Shown: in pieces, positions 38,601-48,800 of the stretch
Layout of the letters: each line of letters starts with the position of its first letter
How positions within the stretch are numbered: the stretch's first letter is position 1
Source of the DNA: Bacteroides pyogenes_A
Lineage (GTDB): Bacteria; Bacteroidota; Bacteroidia; Bacteroidales; Bacteroidaceae
Strand: one strand, 5' to 3'
NCBI RefSeq assembly: GCF_048595595.1
Contig: NZ_CP184347.1
DNA: 64,000 bases
Notes under the pieces: generated by a model
What the model was told of the DNA's origin: nothing
The model's database searches: none
Seen by the model: the letters and a program-made list of their open reading frames with translations, nothing else
Position numbers and translations under genes: made by a program

Positions 38601-38846
38601 GACGGCTCATTCCTGCGCCTGAAGACGGTGACGCTGGGATATTCGCTTCCCGGCAAGCTCACCAAGAAATGGAATCTGGACAAAGCACGCATCTACGTGG
38701 CTGCCCAGAACTTATGGACCATCACCGGCTATTCAGGCTACGATCCTGAAGTTTCTATCCGCGAAGGAGCTTTGACTCCCGGATTGGACTACTCTGCTTA
38801 TCCTCGCGCTTACTCTGTCAGCCTTGGTGTAAACATCGGTTTTTAA
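35643..38846 (+). CDS. SusC/RagA-type TonB-dependent oligosaccharide transporter
   Basis: Started at 35643 (MKRRLSTQMGKRM), because the earlier in-frame ATG at 35592 lies upstream of the -7 box. The 1067-residue protein has a signal peptide ending VFAQ, a carboxypeptidase-regulatory-like domain (VRGTVKDETGEGIPGASVQVKGT), a TonB-box region, the SusC motif DEVVIVGYQEVRKRDLTGSV, a plug with IDGFPVEDP and SSIYGARGANGVVVITTKKG, and a barrel ending LGVNIGF. It imports glycan fragments together with the SusD at 38871. From memory this corresponds to BT3332 of the chondroitin sulfate locus. Confidence 0.96.
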   Translation: MKRRLSTQMGKRMLSFAGLVLLSVSFVFAQVAVRGTVKDETGEGIPGASVQVKGTSQGTITDMDGKFALAAPNKNSVLVVSFIGYTTVEQKVDAQKPMLIVLKEDTKTLDEVVIVGYQEVRKRDLTGSVAKANMAELLSTPTSSFSETLGGRIAGVNVSSNEGMPGGQMNIVIRGNNSLTQDNSPLYVIDGFPVEDPVVAAAINPNDIESMDILKDAAASSIYGARGANGVVVITTKKGTIGQPKISYDGSFGIQHITKTIPLMNAYEFVKLQQEVNPAIMSSTYLQLYEGKQWTLDDYRNIPQYNWQDEVFRSAWMTSHNVGLTGGSEGIRYNASLSYYDQDGIVLNSNYKRMQGRMNTTINKKKLRANLGVNYSRTISSGSSPSQNSYSGMNNLFYNVWGYRPVTAPDTPLEYLKNNLVDESINTTTDYRFNPYMDLLNAYRKNYTNYIQFNGYAEYEFIKGLKLKISGTFTSDSRNTDVFNNSKSRYGNPTSNDKINAEEVNSRRLTWLNENMLTYQTNLKKKHFFTLTTGVSLQNSDYEYYSFKMVKIPSGVESLGMAGMSSGTPGGSSSFKSSWAMLSFPTQFRYNYQSKYYASASFRADGSSKFRGNNRFGYFPSTSFAWNFMEEDFMKPLKPALTSGKLRLSWGLTGNNRVGEYDTFALYDLLKEKAGDYISINSTPSGVYPFENNTGNVGVVPISLRNRDLKWETTEQWNVGLDLSFLQERIGVTMDWYRKTTRDLLLNAILPFSSGYTSSMKNIGKVRNQGFEFTLNTTNIKKRDFSWTTNFNIAFNKNKVLALSENQTSMLSFGKFDQDYNSQYNYIAKINHPMGMMYGFIYEGTYKYEDFNKEGDNYTLKRNVPRYTAENNTKPGMPKYADLNKDGVIDDNDRTMIGNGLPKHTGGFTNSFNYKGFDLNVFMQWSYGNDILNANRLIFESSNNLKRDLNQFASYADRWTPENPNSNIPRATNSSSNRVFSSRVIEDGSFLRLKTVTLGYSLPGKLTKKWNLDKARIYVAAQNLWTITGYSGYDPEVSIREGALTPGLDYSAYPRAYSVSLGVNIGF

Positions 38847-38870
38847 TCATTCATCAAACGAAAATCCATT

Positions 38871-40652
38871 ATGAAACTTATCAAGATATTCATTGTATTG
38901 TTTACTCTCGGACTGGGCGTTTCTTCCTGCGACTTCCTCGACAAAGAACCGTATCAGATTACTCCGAAGAACTTCTTTAAGAACAAGGACGACGCTTACT
39001 CTTTCCTCACGGGAGTATACGCCACGCTTCAACAAGCTCCTTTCTATGGAAACTCCTACCTTTTCCTCGTCGGAGGAGACGACCTCGGACACTACGGAGG
39101 TTCCGGACGCCCGCCCTATAAAACGGGATTGATTTGCAACAATGCCAACAGCAGCGACCCGGACGTTACTGCCCTCTGGTTCAACCTCTATGCAGGCATC
39201 AACCGTGCCAATCTGTTTCTGGCGAATATTGATGCCGTGCCTGACATGAAAGATGAAGAGCGCCTGCAATATAAATCGGAAGCCCGCTTCCTTCGCGCTT
39301 TCTATTACTTCACGCTGGTGCAGTGCTGGGGCGATGTTCCCTTCAAGACTGTTTATACCGAAGAGGCAAAGAATCTGTCGATACCGCGGACTGACAAACA
39401 GGAGATTTATGATTTCATCCTCACCGAAATGGCAGGATGCGCCAACAACCTGAGTTCGGCGGCAGAGTTAGGATACAAGCCCGGACGCATCTCCAAATCG
39501 GCTGCATGGGGAATGATGGCAAGAGTATATCTGTTCAGAGCCGGCGAGCACCACCGCGACAAGGTAGCCGCCAATCCGGAGGCACAGAAAGAATACTTCA
39601 AGCAAGCAAGCCATTACGCGCAGTTGGTGATGAAAGAAGGCCACTCGCTCGCCCCTTATTATTGGAGCTATTTCATCGACATCTGCTCCGACCAGTACAA
39701 TACAACGGCTAACGAAAGCATCTGGGAAGTAGAGTTTGCGGGCAATCGCTCCAACGACATCCGTTCGGAAGGACGTATCGGGAACACCATCGGCATAAAC
39801 TGCTGGGACTACTCTTCACAGACCAATGTATTGGGGAAAGAAGACCCCGGATTCGGATACGGATTTATCTACGCTACTCCCAAGCTGCTCGAACTCTACG
39901 AAGCCAACGGAGACATCAACCGTTGCAACTGGAGCATCGCGCCGTTCACCTATACACGTTCCTCCAACAGCGGTACGGTAGACGGACGCTACTTTGAGTT
40001 CGGCAAGTTGGCGGAAGTAAAGAAACAATACTTCGACGAATCTTACAGCTACGGACTGGCAGACGATAAGCAAAAAAAAGGCGACCGCGAAAAGACCAAG
40101 CAGGCTTCGGACAACAACCGGAACAGGGTATGCGCGAAGTATCGCCGCGAATACGAAAACACCAAAAGCACCACGCTTGTCAAGAAGAGCAAGAACGATA
40201 CATCCATCAACTTCCCGCTTCTGCGCTACTCGGATGTGCTGCTGATGATTGCCGAAGCCGAGAATGAGCTGAACGGCGGACCGAACGCTTTGGCTTACGA
40301 CTGCATCAATAAAGTAAGAGAACGCGCCCGCCGGAACAAGAATGGCATGGAAGCTACTCCCGCCGATTTATCAGGACTCGACCAGGAAGGCTTCCGGAAT
40401 GCGTTGAAAGACGAGCGTGCCATGGAGCTCTGTTTTGAGTACACCCGCCGATTCGACCTCATCCGCTGGGGAGAGTACATCGAAAAGATGAACGAACTTG
40501 CGCCCGTTGCGCAAGCCGGAGGTTCGTGGACATTGGGAGCATCGAACGTATACACGTACTTCCAAATTTCACAGGCTTACAACTACTTCCCTATTCCGGC
40601 AAGCGAAATAGCGGTGAACAAACAGATTAACCGCAACAACCCGGGATGGTAA
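38871..40652 (+). CDS. SusD-like glycan-binding lipoprotein
   Basis: A 593-residue lipoprotein (GVSSCDFLDKEP, Cys 20) ending RNNPGW. The N-terminus reads ITPKNFFKNKDDAYSFLTGVYATL, then SEARFLRAFYYFTLVQCWGDVPF and the C-terminal ALKDERAMELCFEYTRRFDLIRWGEY, all standard SusD blocks. It is 24 bases downstream of SusC and forms the surface lid of that transporter. KKGDREKTKQASDNNRNRV (about 400-420) is an unusually basic loop, which might contact a sulfated, acidic glycan; that is an inference. Confidence 0.95.
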   Translation: MKLIKIFIVLFTLGLGVSSCDFLDKEPYQITPKNFFKNKDDAYSFLTGVYATLQQAPFYGNSYLFLVGGDDLGHYGGSGRPPYKTGLICNNANSSDPDVTALWFNLYAGINRANLFLANIDAVPDMKDEERLQYKSEARFLRAFYYFTLVQCWGDVPFKTVYTEEAKNLSIPRTDKQEIYDFILTEMAGCANNLSSAAELGYKPGRISKSAAWGMMARVYLFRAGEHHRDKVAANPEAQKEYFKQASHYAQLVMKEGHSLAPYYWSYFIDICSDQYNTTANESIWEVEFAGNRSNDIRSEGRIGNTIGINCWDYSSQTNVLGKEDPGFGYGFIYATPKLLELYEANGDINRCNWSIAPFTYTRSSNSGTVDGRYFEFGKLAEVKKQYFDESYSYGLADDKQKKGDREKTKQASDNNRNRVCAKYRREYENTKSTTLVKKSKNDTSINFPLLRYSDVLLMIAEAENELNGGPNALAYDCINKVRERARRNKNGMEATPADLSGLDQEGFRNALKDERAMELCFEYTRRFDLIRWGEYIEKMNELAPVAQAGGSWTLGASNVYTYFQISQAYNYFPIPASEIAVNKQINRNNPGW

Positions 40653-40688
40653 ACCCCAAAAAAGAATACTTAAAAAAAGAAGCAAAAG

Positions 40689-41732
40689 ATGAAACGATAT
40701 AAATTAGCAATCTTAGCAGGTGTCATGGGAGCCTTTGTCGCTTCCTGCGACAAAGAGCTGAAAGAAGACACCAAGCTGCACGTAAGCGTGGCAGCGGAAG
40801 AGAACGTCGGTTTCGACGGAAAGACCGTAACCGTAAAGAAGGGTACGCCCGTTACGTTCAACTTCAGTGGCGACCCCGACTTCATCACTTTCTTCAGCGG
40901 AGAAACCGGATATGAGTACGCGCACAAAGACCGCACGGAAATGACCGAAGCCGATGTGTTGAAGTGTAACCTTACATTCAGCATATGGGCGCAGAACGGC
41001 AAGGCGGAGAATATTCTATCGATGTATATAGCCGACTCCTTCCCCGGCATTGCCAAAAACAATTTCGAGGCAGACTCGACATTGGTAGAGAAGTTTGCAT
41101 GGTCGGAACTGATTCCGAAACACCAATTGCCGCAGAAAGTGGTGAACAGTGCCGACAAAGCGACTCCTTACGACATAGATTTGAAGCCTTATCTCGGCAA
41201 GAAGATTACGCTTGCCATTTGCTATAAAGGGGTATCCAACACCGACCCGCAATCGAGATTCAACTTCCTTGACATGCAAATAGAAAAGGCTTTCAACAAC
41301 GGACAATCTGAAACAAAGCCGGCAAACAGCTTCGGGTTCACTCCTGTCAACATGGATAACAAAAAGAATTTCAAAGATCAGGAGAAAGCTTCATACAAGC
41401 CGAAGAAAGAAAACAAAGAGTATGGCTACGTGACCAACAATATAGCCGGTATCTGGAATCTGGCCAATCTGACGAAGTTCTTCATCCATTCGTCTAATAA
41501 AGGAACGGATTTGAAGTACAGCTGGCTGGTATCCGACCCCATCTCTATCGACAATCTTTGCAATCCGGACATGGGTGTAGGCATCAAGAACATCACCCAG
41601 TCGCTGACGAGCTATACACATACCTATAAAGAAGCAGGTACATACACCGCCACGTTTGTAGCCAACAATGCGAACTACCTCCACCACGGCGGAGAAGTGG
41701 TTCGGGAGCTGACGATTCATGTAACTGAATAA
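40689..41732 (+). CDS. DUF5017-type surface glycan-binding lipoprotein
   Basis: A 347-residue lipoprotein (AFVASC, Cys about 20, then DKELKED). The front part (VKKGTPVTFNFSGDPDFITFFSGETGYEY) matches the DUF5017 domain found in proteins encoded next to SusC/SusD; the C-terminal part (about 250-345, YTHTYKEAGTYTATFVANNANY) is PKD/Ig-like. It follows SusD by 36 bases and ends the operon at a strong terminator. Expected role: additional surface binding of the same glycan. From memory the equivalent is BT3330. Confidence 0.87.
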   Translation: MKRYKLAILAGVMGAFVASCDKELKEDTKLHVSVAAEENVGFDGKTVTVKKGTPVTFNFSGDPDFITFFSGETGYEYAHKDRTEMTEADVLKCNLTFSIWAQNGKAENILSMYIADSFPGIAKNNFEADSTLVEKFAWSELIPKHQLPQKVVNSADKATPYDIDLKPYLGKKITLAICYKGVSNTDPQSRFNFLDMQIEKAFNNGQSETKPANSFGFTPVNMDNKKNFKDQEKASYKPKKENKEYGYVTNNIAGIWNLANLTKFFIHSSNKGTDLKYSWLVSDPISIDNLCNPDMGVGIKNITQSLTSYTHTYKEAGTYTATFVANNANYLHHGGEVVRELTIHVTE

Positions 41733-41797
41733 AGATATATTTTACCCCCAAGCAGATTAAAGAATCTAAAAAATCGACTTTAATCAAATTATCGCAA

Positions 41798-41828
41798 GAG
41801 AGGAACCGTGAGGCTCCTCTCTCTTTTT
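41798..41828 (+). terminator. Rho-independent terminator of the HTCS-controlled operon
   Basis: GAGAGGA (41798-41804) pairs with TCCTCTC (41815-41821) around a short loop, followed by TCTTTTT. It lies 66 bases after the DUF5017 stop codon. Confidence 0.85.
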
Positions 41829-42140
41829 GACGGCAGGCCGGATTGACAAATCTGCACGAAGGTTTATAAAGCAGGCTTACCGTGAATAGACCTTCGCAAG
41901 TAGGAGAGCGCCCCCCGTAAAAACAACTTGATAAGATTTGGCTCTTTGTTTCCTGCGCGGCTATTTCCCACGCGCTTCATCCGCTAACAATCCAAATCGT
42001 TTTTTATCCGGCAAAAGATGGCACAGAAGAAAAAAGTTCTTTACATTATTCTGCCGTATGAGGTACTTATTCAGCCATCCGGCAATATAGACTATCCGGC
42101 AAAACATTTCTTGAAACTGAATGAAAAATACCCGCCTTTT

Positions 42141-42265
42141 TGCATATATATATCCACCACGCTGGACATATATGGCTACCGTGGTGAGTATATATGGCTA
42201 CCGCGGTGAGTATATATGGCTACCACGGTGAGTATATATGGCTACCACGGTGAGTATATATGCAC
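42141..42265. repeat. TATATAT array, copy C (6 blocks, mostly 22 bp period)
   Basis: Blocks start at 42145, 42169, 42189, 42211, 42233 and 42255. The last four units are nearly identical: TATATATGGCTACC followed by ACGGTGAG, GCGGTGAG or GTGGTGAG. The array is in the 722-base convergent gap between the DUF5017 and sulfatase genes. Left of it are two copies of TATCCGGCAAAA (42005, 42093); otherwise I see nothing in the gap. Confidence 0.93.
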
Positions 42266-42454
42266 ACGGAAACAGCAAAATATGCGTGCCGAATCGAAAA
42301 TATAAACCACTGAACATCAACAAAATAAGAAAATCGAAGAAAAAGGATACGGGAAGGAGAAGACGCACATTTGCTCGCGGGGGCCGCTCCGGCTACCGGT
42401 GTATGAAGAGAACGGAAAAGCCGTAACCGGAAGCGGCGAGAAGCTATGAACATC

Positions 42455-44077
42455 TCATGGGAGGAAACGATTTTTATTTACAAAACGTCTGTCTCCCTTA
42501 AATAGTTCTTTTACTTTCTCATCGGGATCGTTGTCGTTATATTGCTTTTGAACATCTTTCAGCAGCGATATAAGCTCCGTCTGTTTGTCCGCATATTCCG
42601 GTTTTCCGAATACATTGTTCAATTCGCCCGGATCATTCTTCAAGTCATACATTTCCCATTCGTCTACGTCATTGTAGAAATGAATCAGCTTAAACTCCGC
42701 CGTCCGGATTCCGTAATGCCGCTTTACCGAATGCTCTGCCGGATACTCGTAATAGTGGTAATAAGCCGCTTTTCTCCAGCCGTCGGGTATTTTGCCTTCA
42801 TTGGTCAGAACAGGTTTCAGAGATTCCCCCTGAATGTCTTCCGGTATAGCTGCTCCTGCAAAATCCAATAGCGTAGGAGCGAAATCGACATTCATGGCAA
42901 TGGCCTTCGAAACACTACCGGCTTTTATGGCCTTCGGATAACGGATAATCAGAGGCATACGTTGCGATTCTTCATACATAAAACGTTTATCGAACCACCC
43001 GTGCTCACCCAGAAAGAAACCTTGATCTGATGTATAAATGACAATCGTATTATCCAGTTCTCCGGTTTTCTCCAGATAATCCAGCAAACGCCCTATATTC
43101 TCGTCCACAGCGACTGTCGTAGCCAGATAGTCACGCATATATTGCTGGTATTTCCAGCTTACCAGTTCCTTTCCTTTCAACTCGCCGCTACGGTATTCGG
43201 CGATTCGCTGCACATAAGCGGAGTCCCATCTATCCTGCACATGAGCGGGCATACGCTTATAAACCCGATACAGACGGTTGGTGGTATCTTTCAGCATATC
43301 TTCACGGGTCAGCAGTTTCAAATCCCAATCGTCGGTCAGCGTATGTTCAACAGACATATCCTGCCCTTTGGCCGCCGACCCTCTGTTTGCGTACGTATCG
43401 AAAAGCGTGGCAGGTTCGGGAAAGGTTGTATTGTTGAACATCCCCAAATGACGGGGCGCAGGCATCCAGTTGCGATGAGGAGCTTTTTGATGATACATCA
43501 TACAGAACGGTCTACTCCTGTCTCTGTGTTCCAGATACTCAATAGCCTTGTCTGTAATAATATCTGTGACATAACCCTGCTCCACAATCTGCCGTCCATT
43601 CTCATTGAAGTCGGGATTATAATAATCTCCCTGTTCATGCTGCCCGGTCAGGATACACCAATAATCAAATCCCTGAGGCTCTGTAATTAAATGCCACTTC
43701 CCGACAATCGAAGTCTGATAGCCTGCCTTTTGCAGCAACTTGGGAAAAGTCTGTTGGTTGCCGTCAAAAATGCTGGCATTGTCGGTGAACCCGTTGACAT
43801 GGCTGAACTTACCGGTCAATATACAAGCCCTTGACGGCCCGGAGAGGGCATTGACCGCATAGCAATGATCCAAGCGGATTCCTTCGTTGGCAATTCTATC
43901 CATATTCGGTGTTTGAATAAAGCGTCCTCCGTAGCAGGACATGGCTTGCGTAGTATGATCATCCGTCATCATAAAAATGATGTTCGGACGCTTCGCCTCC
44001 TCTTTCGGTTTGCTCGAAGCACAAGCACCCACACCGACGGCTGAAAGAGGCAAAATGAGTAATGATAGGTGGTTCAT
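42455..44077 (-). CDS. S1-family sulfatase, probable GlcNAc-6-sulfatase (S1_11-like)
   Basis: About 540 residues from the ATG at 44077, giving a lipoprotein signal (MNHLSLLILPLSAVGVGAC); an ATG nine codons earlier (44104) is possible. RPNIIFMMTDDHTTQAMSCYG is the first metal site, ALSGPSRACILTGKFSHVNGF the maturation motif (S-G-P-S-R, Ser 79 from this start), and VIYTSDQGFFLGEHGWFDKR the second metal site. From memory it is very close to B. thetaiotaomicron BT4656, a GlcNAc-6-O-sulfatase of heparan sulfate; related enzymes act on mucin. It is the last gene of an operon with its own SusC/SusD, 111 bases after SusD. Confidence 0.92.
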   Translation of the reverse strand: MNHLSLLILPLSAVGVGACASSKPKEEAKRPNIIFMMTDDHTTQAMSCYGGRFIQTPNMDRIANEGIRLDHCYAVNALSGPSRACILTGKFSHVNGFTDNASIFDGNQQTFPKLLQKAGYQTSIVGKWHLITEPQGFDYWCILTGQHEQGDYYNPDFNENGRQIVEQGYVTDIITDKAIEYLEHRDRSRPFCMMYHQKAPHRNWMPAPRHLGMFNNTTFPEPATLFDTYANRGSAAKGQDMSVEHTLTDDWDLKLLTREDMLKDTTNRLYRVYKRMPAHVQDRWDSAYVQRIAEYRSGELKGKELVSWKYQQYMRDYLATTVAVDENIGRLLDYLEKTGELDNTIVIYTSDQGFFLGEHGWFDKRFMYEESQRMPLIIRYPKAIKAGSVSKAIAMNVDFAPTLLDFAGAAIPEDIQGESLKPVLTNEGKIPDGWRKAAYYHYYEYPAEHSVKRHYGIRTAEFKLIHFYNDVDEWEMYDLKNDPGELNNVFGKPEYADKQTELISLLKDVQKQYNDNDPDEKVKELFKGDRRFVNKNRFLP

Positions 44078-44187
44078 TGCATGTAGCTTTAATCTGTTAT
44101 CCATCTATGAAGTTTTTTTCAAAAGCACGATGGAGAGAGTATAAATCCGGCGCTACGATTTCTCCATCAATGCTATATTTCGTTGTT

Positions 44188-45858
44188 TTATTCGTACCCC
44201 GGATTATTCCGGTTGTTCAATGCCGGATTAGATTGCAACTCTCCTAAAGGAATCGGGAAAAGCTCGTGCTGCCCTTTGATAAACTTATCGCCGGCCACAT
44301 ATTTTCCTTTGAGCGATTGATCTAAATTCTTCTGGAAAAGCTTTAATGTACTATCCAAAATCCCCCAGCGCAGCAGGTCATACTTACGTTGCCCCTCGAA
44401 AGCCAACTCAAAGCCTCGCTCCCAATAAAGAGCCGTACGGAATTTACCGGCAGCATCTTCATCGTTAATATACGGCAAGTCATACACATGAGGAGCTTTC
44501 AGCAATGCGGCGTAGTTGGCATCTGTGACAGGAGTCGCTTTTGCGCGGACACGCACCGTATTCAGCAATTTCCAAGCCTCCGGAGTATTACCGGTTTCAT
44601 TATACGCTTCGGCAGCCATCAATACGACGTCAGCATAACGCAGCGGGCAGTAGTTCACCCCCGTATTATTGGGGTCAACAAATCCTCCGGGCATCCACTC
44701 TCTGCGCCACTTGCCCGGATACCAATCGGTAGGTTTTGCATTCTCAACTTTCTTATGGGTTGCATTCTTCGCATCCCATTTATATTGGTAGGTACATACC
44801 ATTACATCTCTTCGTTCATCACCGGCTTCGAAGAAATTCTTCCATGCGGGTACCACACGGAAAAAGGCATTGGCACGCCCCCATGTATTCGGGGCAGCAT
44901 TCTTCCCCGGCGCCTCCACTTTCGGACCGTTATAGGTTCCCCAAGTGCCGGCATTATCCCTGTATCCCGTTCCGGTCGGGTTAAAAGCAATCTCCCATAA
45001 GCTTTCTTTCGAATTCAAAATACCGGCTGAATAATCCATAAACAATTGTTTGAAACCGCCTTCATAAAAGCCATGGTAACCTTTACTGCGGAAAGCGCTC
45101 CATTCGGCAATTACAGCATTGAAATATTCGTTTCTCTTAACCTCGTCAGGACGAGTCAGGGCGCCGTCCTGTTGCAAGCTGTAACCGGCACGCTGCAAGT
45201 AAACACGCATCAGTAGTGCATGGGCGGCTCCTTGTGAAGGAACTTCGGGTGAAAGCGAAGCGCTTCCTTTCTGCAGGTTTTCTTTGGCGAAAGTCAAATC
45301 GGCAATGATCTGATTATAGATTTCCTCACGGCTTACACGCCCATTAAAAGCGCTCTCGTACCCGGAAGTATAGGTCGTTTTAAACGGTACGTCGCCCCAA
45401 TACTTAATTAAGTCGAATGCCAAGAAAGCGCGCAGGAAACGAGCTTGCGCCACCAGTTCCTTTAAATAGGCGTCTCCCTCAAAGCCCGGCATCTTCTCGA
45501 TTCCTTCAATAGCAAAATTGGCACGGTCGATGCCCAGATACTTGTATTCCCAAAGATCCGCAATCCACGTATTGGTCGGTTTCACCATATAATGAGCGAT
45601 GTCGCGTCGGGTATTGTCCGTACCTGTTCCCTGTATATAATAGGTATCGTCCGAAGCGGGCATGGCCATCTCAAACTGTCCATAATGCTTGTCTATAGAC
45701 AAACAATCGTAAATACCTGTCACAGACATTTTCGCCTGATCCTTGGTTCGGAAATAAGTATCTTTCTCGTAGTAGGAAACAGGTTTTTCAGTCAGTTCGC
45801 AAGCGCTGAATCCTACTGCTAACAGTGCGCCGAGCGCAATCATTTTATATTTTTTCAT
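44188..45858 (-). CDS. SusD-like glycan-binding lipoprotein
   Basis: A 556-residue lipoprotein (VGFSACELTEKP, Cys 20) with SusD blocks: TKDQAKMSVTGIYDCL, AQARFLRAFLAFDLIKYWGDVPF, LWEIAFNPTGTGYRDN and the C-terminal ALYWERGFELAFEGQRKYDLLRWG, ending NRNNPGYE. It starts 22 bases after the stop of the SusC gene. Likely the surface receptor for the GlcNAc-6-sulfate-containing glycan handled by the sulfatase behind it. Confidence 0.95.
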   Translation of the reverse strand: MKKYKMIALGALLAVGFSACELTEKPVSYYEKDTYFRTKDQAKMSVTGIYDCLSIDKHYGQFEMAMPASDDTYYIQGTGTDNTRRDIAHYMVKPTNTWIADLWEYKYLGIDRANFAIEGIEKMPGFEGDAYLKELVAQARFLRAFLAFDLIKYWGDVPFKTTYTSGYESAFNGRVSREEIYNQIIADLTFAKENLQKGSASLSPEVPSQGAAHALLMRVYLQRAGYSLQQDGALTRPDEVKRNEYFNAVIAEWSAFRSKGYHGFYEGGFKQLFMDYSAGILNSKESLWEIAFNPTGTGYRDNAGTWGTYNGPKVEAPGKNAAPNTWGRANAFFRVVPAWKNFFEAGDERRDVMVCTYQYKWDAKNATHKKVENAKPTDWYPGKWRREWMPGGFVDPNNTGVNYCPLRYADVVLMAAEAYNETGNTPEAWKLLNTVRVRAKATPVTDANYAALLKAPHVYDLPYINDEDAAGKFRTALYWERGFELAFEGQRKYDLLRWGILDSTLKLFQKNLDQSLKGKYVAGDKFIKGQHELFPIPLGELQSNPALNNRNNPGYE

Positions 45859-45880
45859 TGTATTCTCCTTTTAAGGTTCA

Positions 45881-48800
45881 TTAGAATGCTAAATTAACAC
45901 CAAACACAAACGAGCGACTCTTGGGATAAGCACCGAAGTCAACGCCCGGAGTCAGACTATGCCCCATTGTGGAAACTTCTGGGTCGAAGCCTGAATATTT
46001 GGTCCATGTCAGCAAGTTAGCTCCCGTAGCATAAATGCGCAGTTTGCTTAAGCCGGCTTTACCGATCACTCTCTTAGGGAAAGTATAACCTAAGGTAATA
46101 TTGCTCAGCTTCAGGAAAGACCCGTCTTCCACAGCCCATGAATGAATATAGGTATCACCCACTTCGTTGTCATAAATGGCGGCAACGGTCTTTCCTCTGT
46201 TGATAGCGGCCATCTCCTGCGGATCTGTAATCAATTCACCGGATTTGTTGACCAGCTCCCAGCGGTTCTCAGACGCGGCCACAGACAAAACGTTCTTGTT
46301 CTGCAAGGCTGTTTTGGTATTGGTCAGTTTGGTTGCATTGAGGACATCATTACCGAGACTGTAAGTCAGAAAGATGCTTAAATCGAAGTCTTTGTAAGTA
46401 AAGGTATTGTTGATACCGCCATAGACTTTCGGATAAGCGTTGCCGATGACGGTTTTGTCTGCTTCGGTAATCTTATTGTCTTCACTGCCGTCTATGTTCT
46501 TAAACTTCCACATTCCCGGTTTTACATTGCCTTTATCACCGGCATGTGCAACACCGTCTTTAAGATGATAAGTCTTGGTTGCCACATCATAATCGAAGTC
46601 GGATACCTCGTACAAGCCTTCTGTCACATATCCGTACATTTGCCCCAATGGCTGGTGCACACCGATGATGTGGGTATTCTGATTGTACCCGAAATTAGCT
46701 TCCCACAACTGTATATCTTCACCGGTCAGCCTCTTTACAGAGTTCTTGTTGTGAGACAAAGTTACGGCAGTATTCCACGTAAAGCTTTTAGAGACGATAT
46801 TAGCCGAATTGACAGTCAGGTCAATACCCTTGTTTTCCGTTTCACCGGCATTGATCACCATACTGTTATATCCGGATGAAGTGGGCAGTTTCGCATTCAG
46901 CAGCAAATTGCTGCTGCGATTTATGTAGAACTCCGGAGAAATTGTCAGGCGTTGGTTGAAGAATCCGAAGTCAAAACCAAAATTAAAGGTCTTATTGGCT
47001 TCCCATTTCAAATTGGGATTAGGGATTTGTTTGGAGACATAGCCCGATTGGGTGGAGTCTCCATTGGGATAAGTAACCGAATTCAAGACCGACAGGCTAA
47101 GGTAATTGCCAATACGGTTGTTACCTGCCATACCATAACCCAAACGAACCTTCAAGTCAGAGAACACGTTCAGCCTTTTCATAAATTCTTCTTCTCCCAA
47201 GCGCCAAGCGGCGGAGAATGCCGGAAAGTAACCCCATTTATTGTTCTTGCCGAATTTAGAAGAGCCGTCGGCACGAACCGAGGCAGTAAGCAAGTATCTA
47301 TCTTTGAAACTATAGTTGAAACGGGTAAAGAAAGAAAGCAGTTTATCATCGTAGTTTTCGCCGGATGCAACTTCGGTAGGCAATCCCAATGAAAGATCTG
47401 CCAAGCCTATGTCGTCGTTCGGGAAGTTGGCAGCCGCTGCTTTAAAATGGCGGTTCCAACGGTTCACATACTCCTGACCTACCATAACAGTCACATCGTG
47501 TCCTTTCCCGGAACATTTATAGTTCAATACATTCGATGTTTGGAAACTTCCGTTCTCCAGATTTTGAATACTGCCATTAATGCTGGAACGCTTGGCTATT
47601 ATCGACTTGTCGCCATAGAAAATACCGTTACGACGTGTTTGATAGCGCATACCTGTCGTATTACGGAATGAAAAACCTTTAAGCAGTTTCCATGTAAAGC
47701 CTCCGTTAGCCTGGAACGTACGATATTCACGATCATTTGTCTCCTCTGCCGCAGAAAGCAAGGGATTTTGCATTACATTCCCCGCATCGTCCAAGAAAAT
47801 AGGGTCTTCATCCTCCAATAACATATCATCTGTTCCATTGATTCCTATGGTAGGACGATACTGTAAAATATGCTGCATCTTATTGAAGCGGTCGCCTCCT
47901 TCGGAAGTACCCATACCGTAAATCTTCATCTGGTCGTAGCTGATACGGGCATTAACGCTTAAACGATTGTTCAATTTATGATTCATATTGAACGAAATAT
48001 TATGCTTTTTGCTCCCGCTATATACCATGGCGCCTTCTTCATCGTAATAAGAATATCCCAGATTATAGTTCAGTTTATCCGTACCTCCGGAAACCCCTAC
48101 GCGATAGTTCTGTGTCAATGCCGTACGCCCCAAAGTCTCTTTCTGCCAATCCAAACCTTTACGATCAGCATAATTCGCTTCAATCTCACTATATTTCCCG
48201 TAAAGATTCTCAAAAGCCTTTGTTGCTTTATCCCAGTCTTCGGGGGTAGTAGCGCTGTAAACGCGACGCTCATAATCCAGCATGGCAAATTCGGAAGTAG
48301 AAAGTACGTCCAGCTTCTTCGCTATCTTCTTAAAGCCTATGTAGCTGTCGAATGTTACCGTAGATTTACCGCCTTTGCCTCCGCTCTTAGTGGTAATTAC
48401 CACAACTCCATTAGCGCCCCGCGCGCCATAAATGGCTGTGGCGGAAGCATCTTTCAATATGTCGATGGTTTCAATTTCCGCCGGATCGAGAGTTGACATG
48501 CCATCTTCACTAGGAAAACCGTCGATGATGTACAACGGCTCATTGCTTTGAGTAATAGAAATACCTCCACGAACACGGATAGAGATAGAGGCTCCCGGGC
48601 TGCCTTCAGTCTGCATAACCTGCACTCCTGCCATACGTCCGGCCAATGCTTGGGTTATATCGGCTGTAGGGACTTTGGAAAGTTCTTTGCTATTCACGGA
48701 AGCTACCGAGCCGGTCAAGTCTTTACGCTTCACTGTGGCATAGCCGATGGCAACGACCTCATCCAGCATCACAGCATCAGCCTTCAATGTCACGTTAATA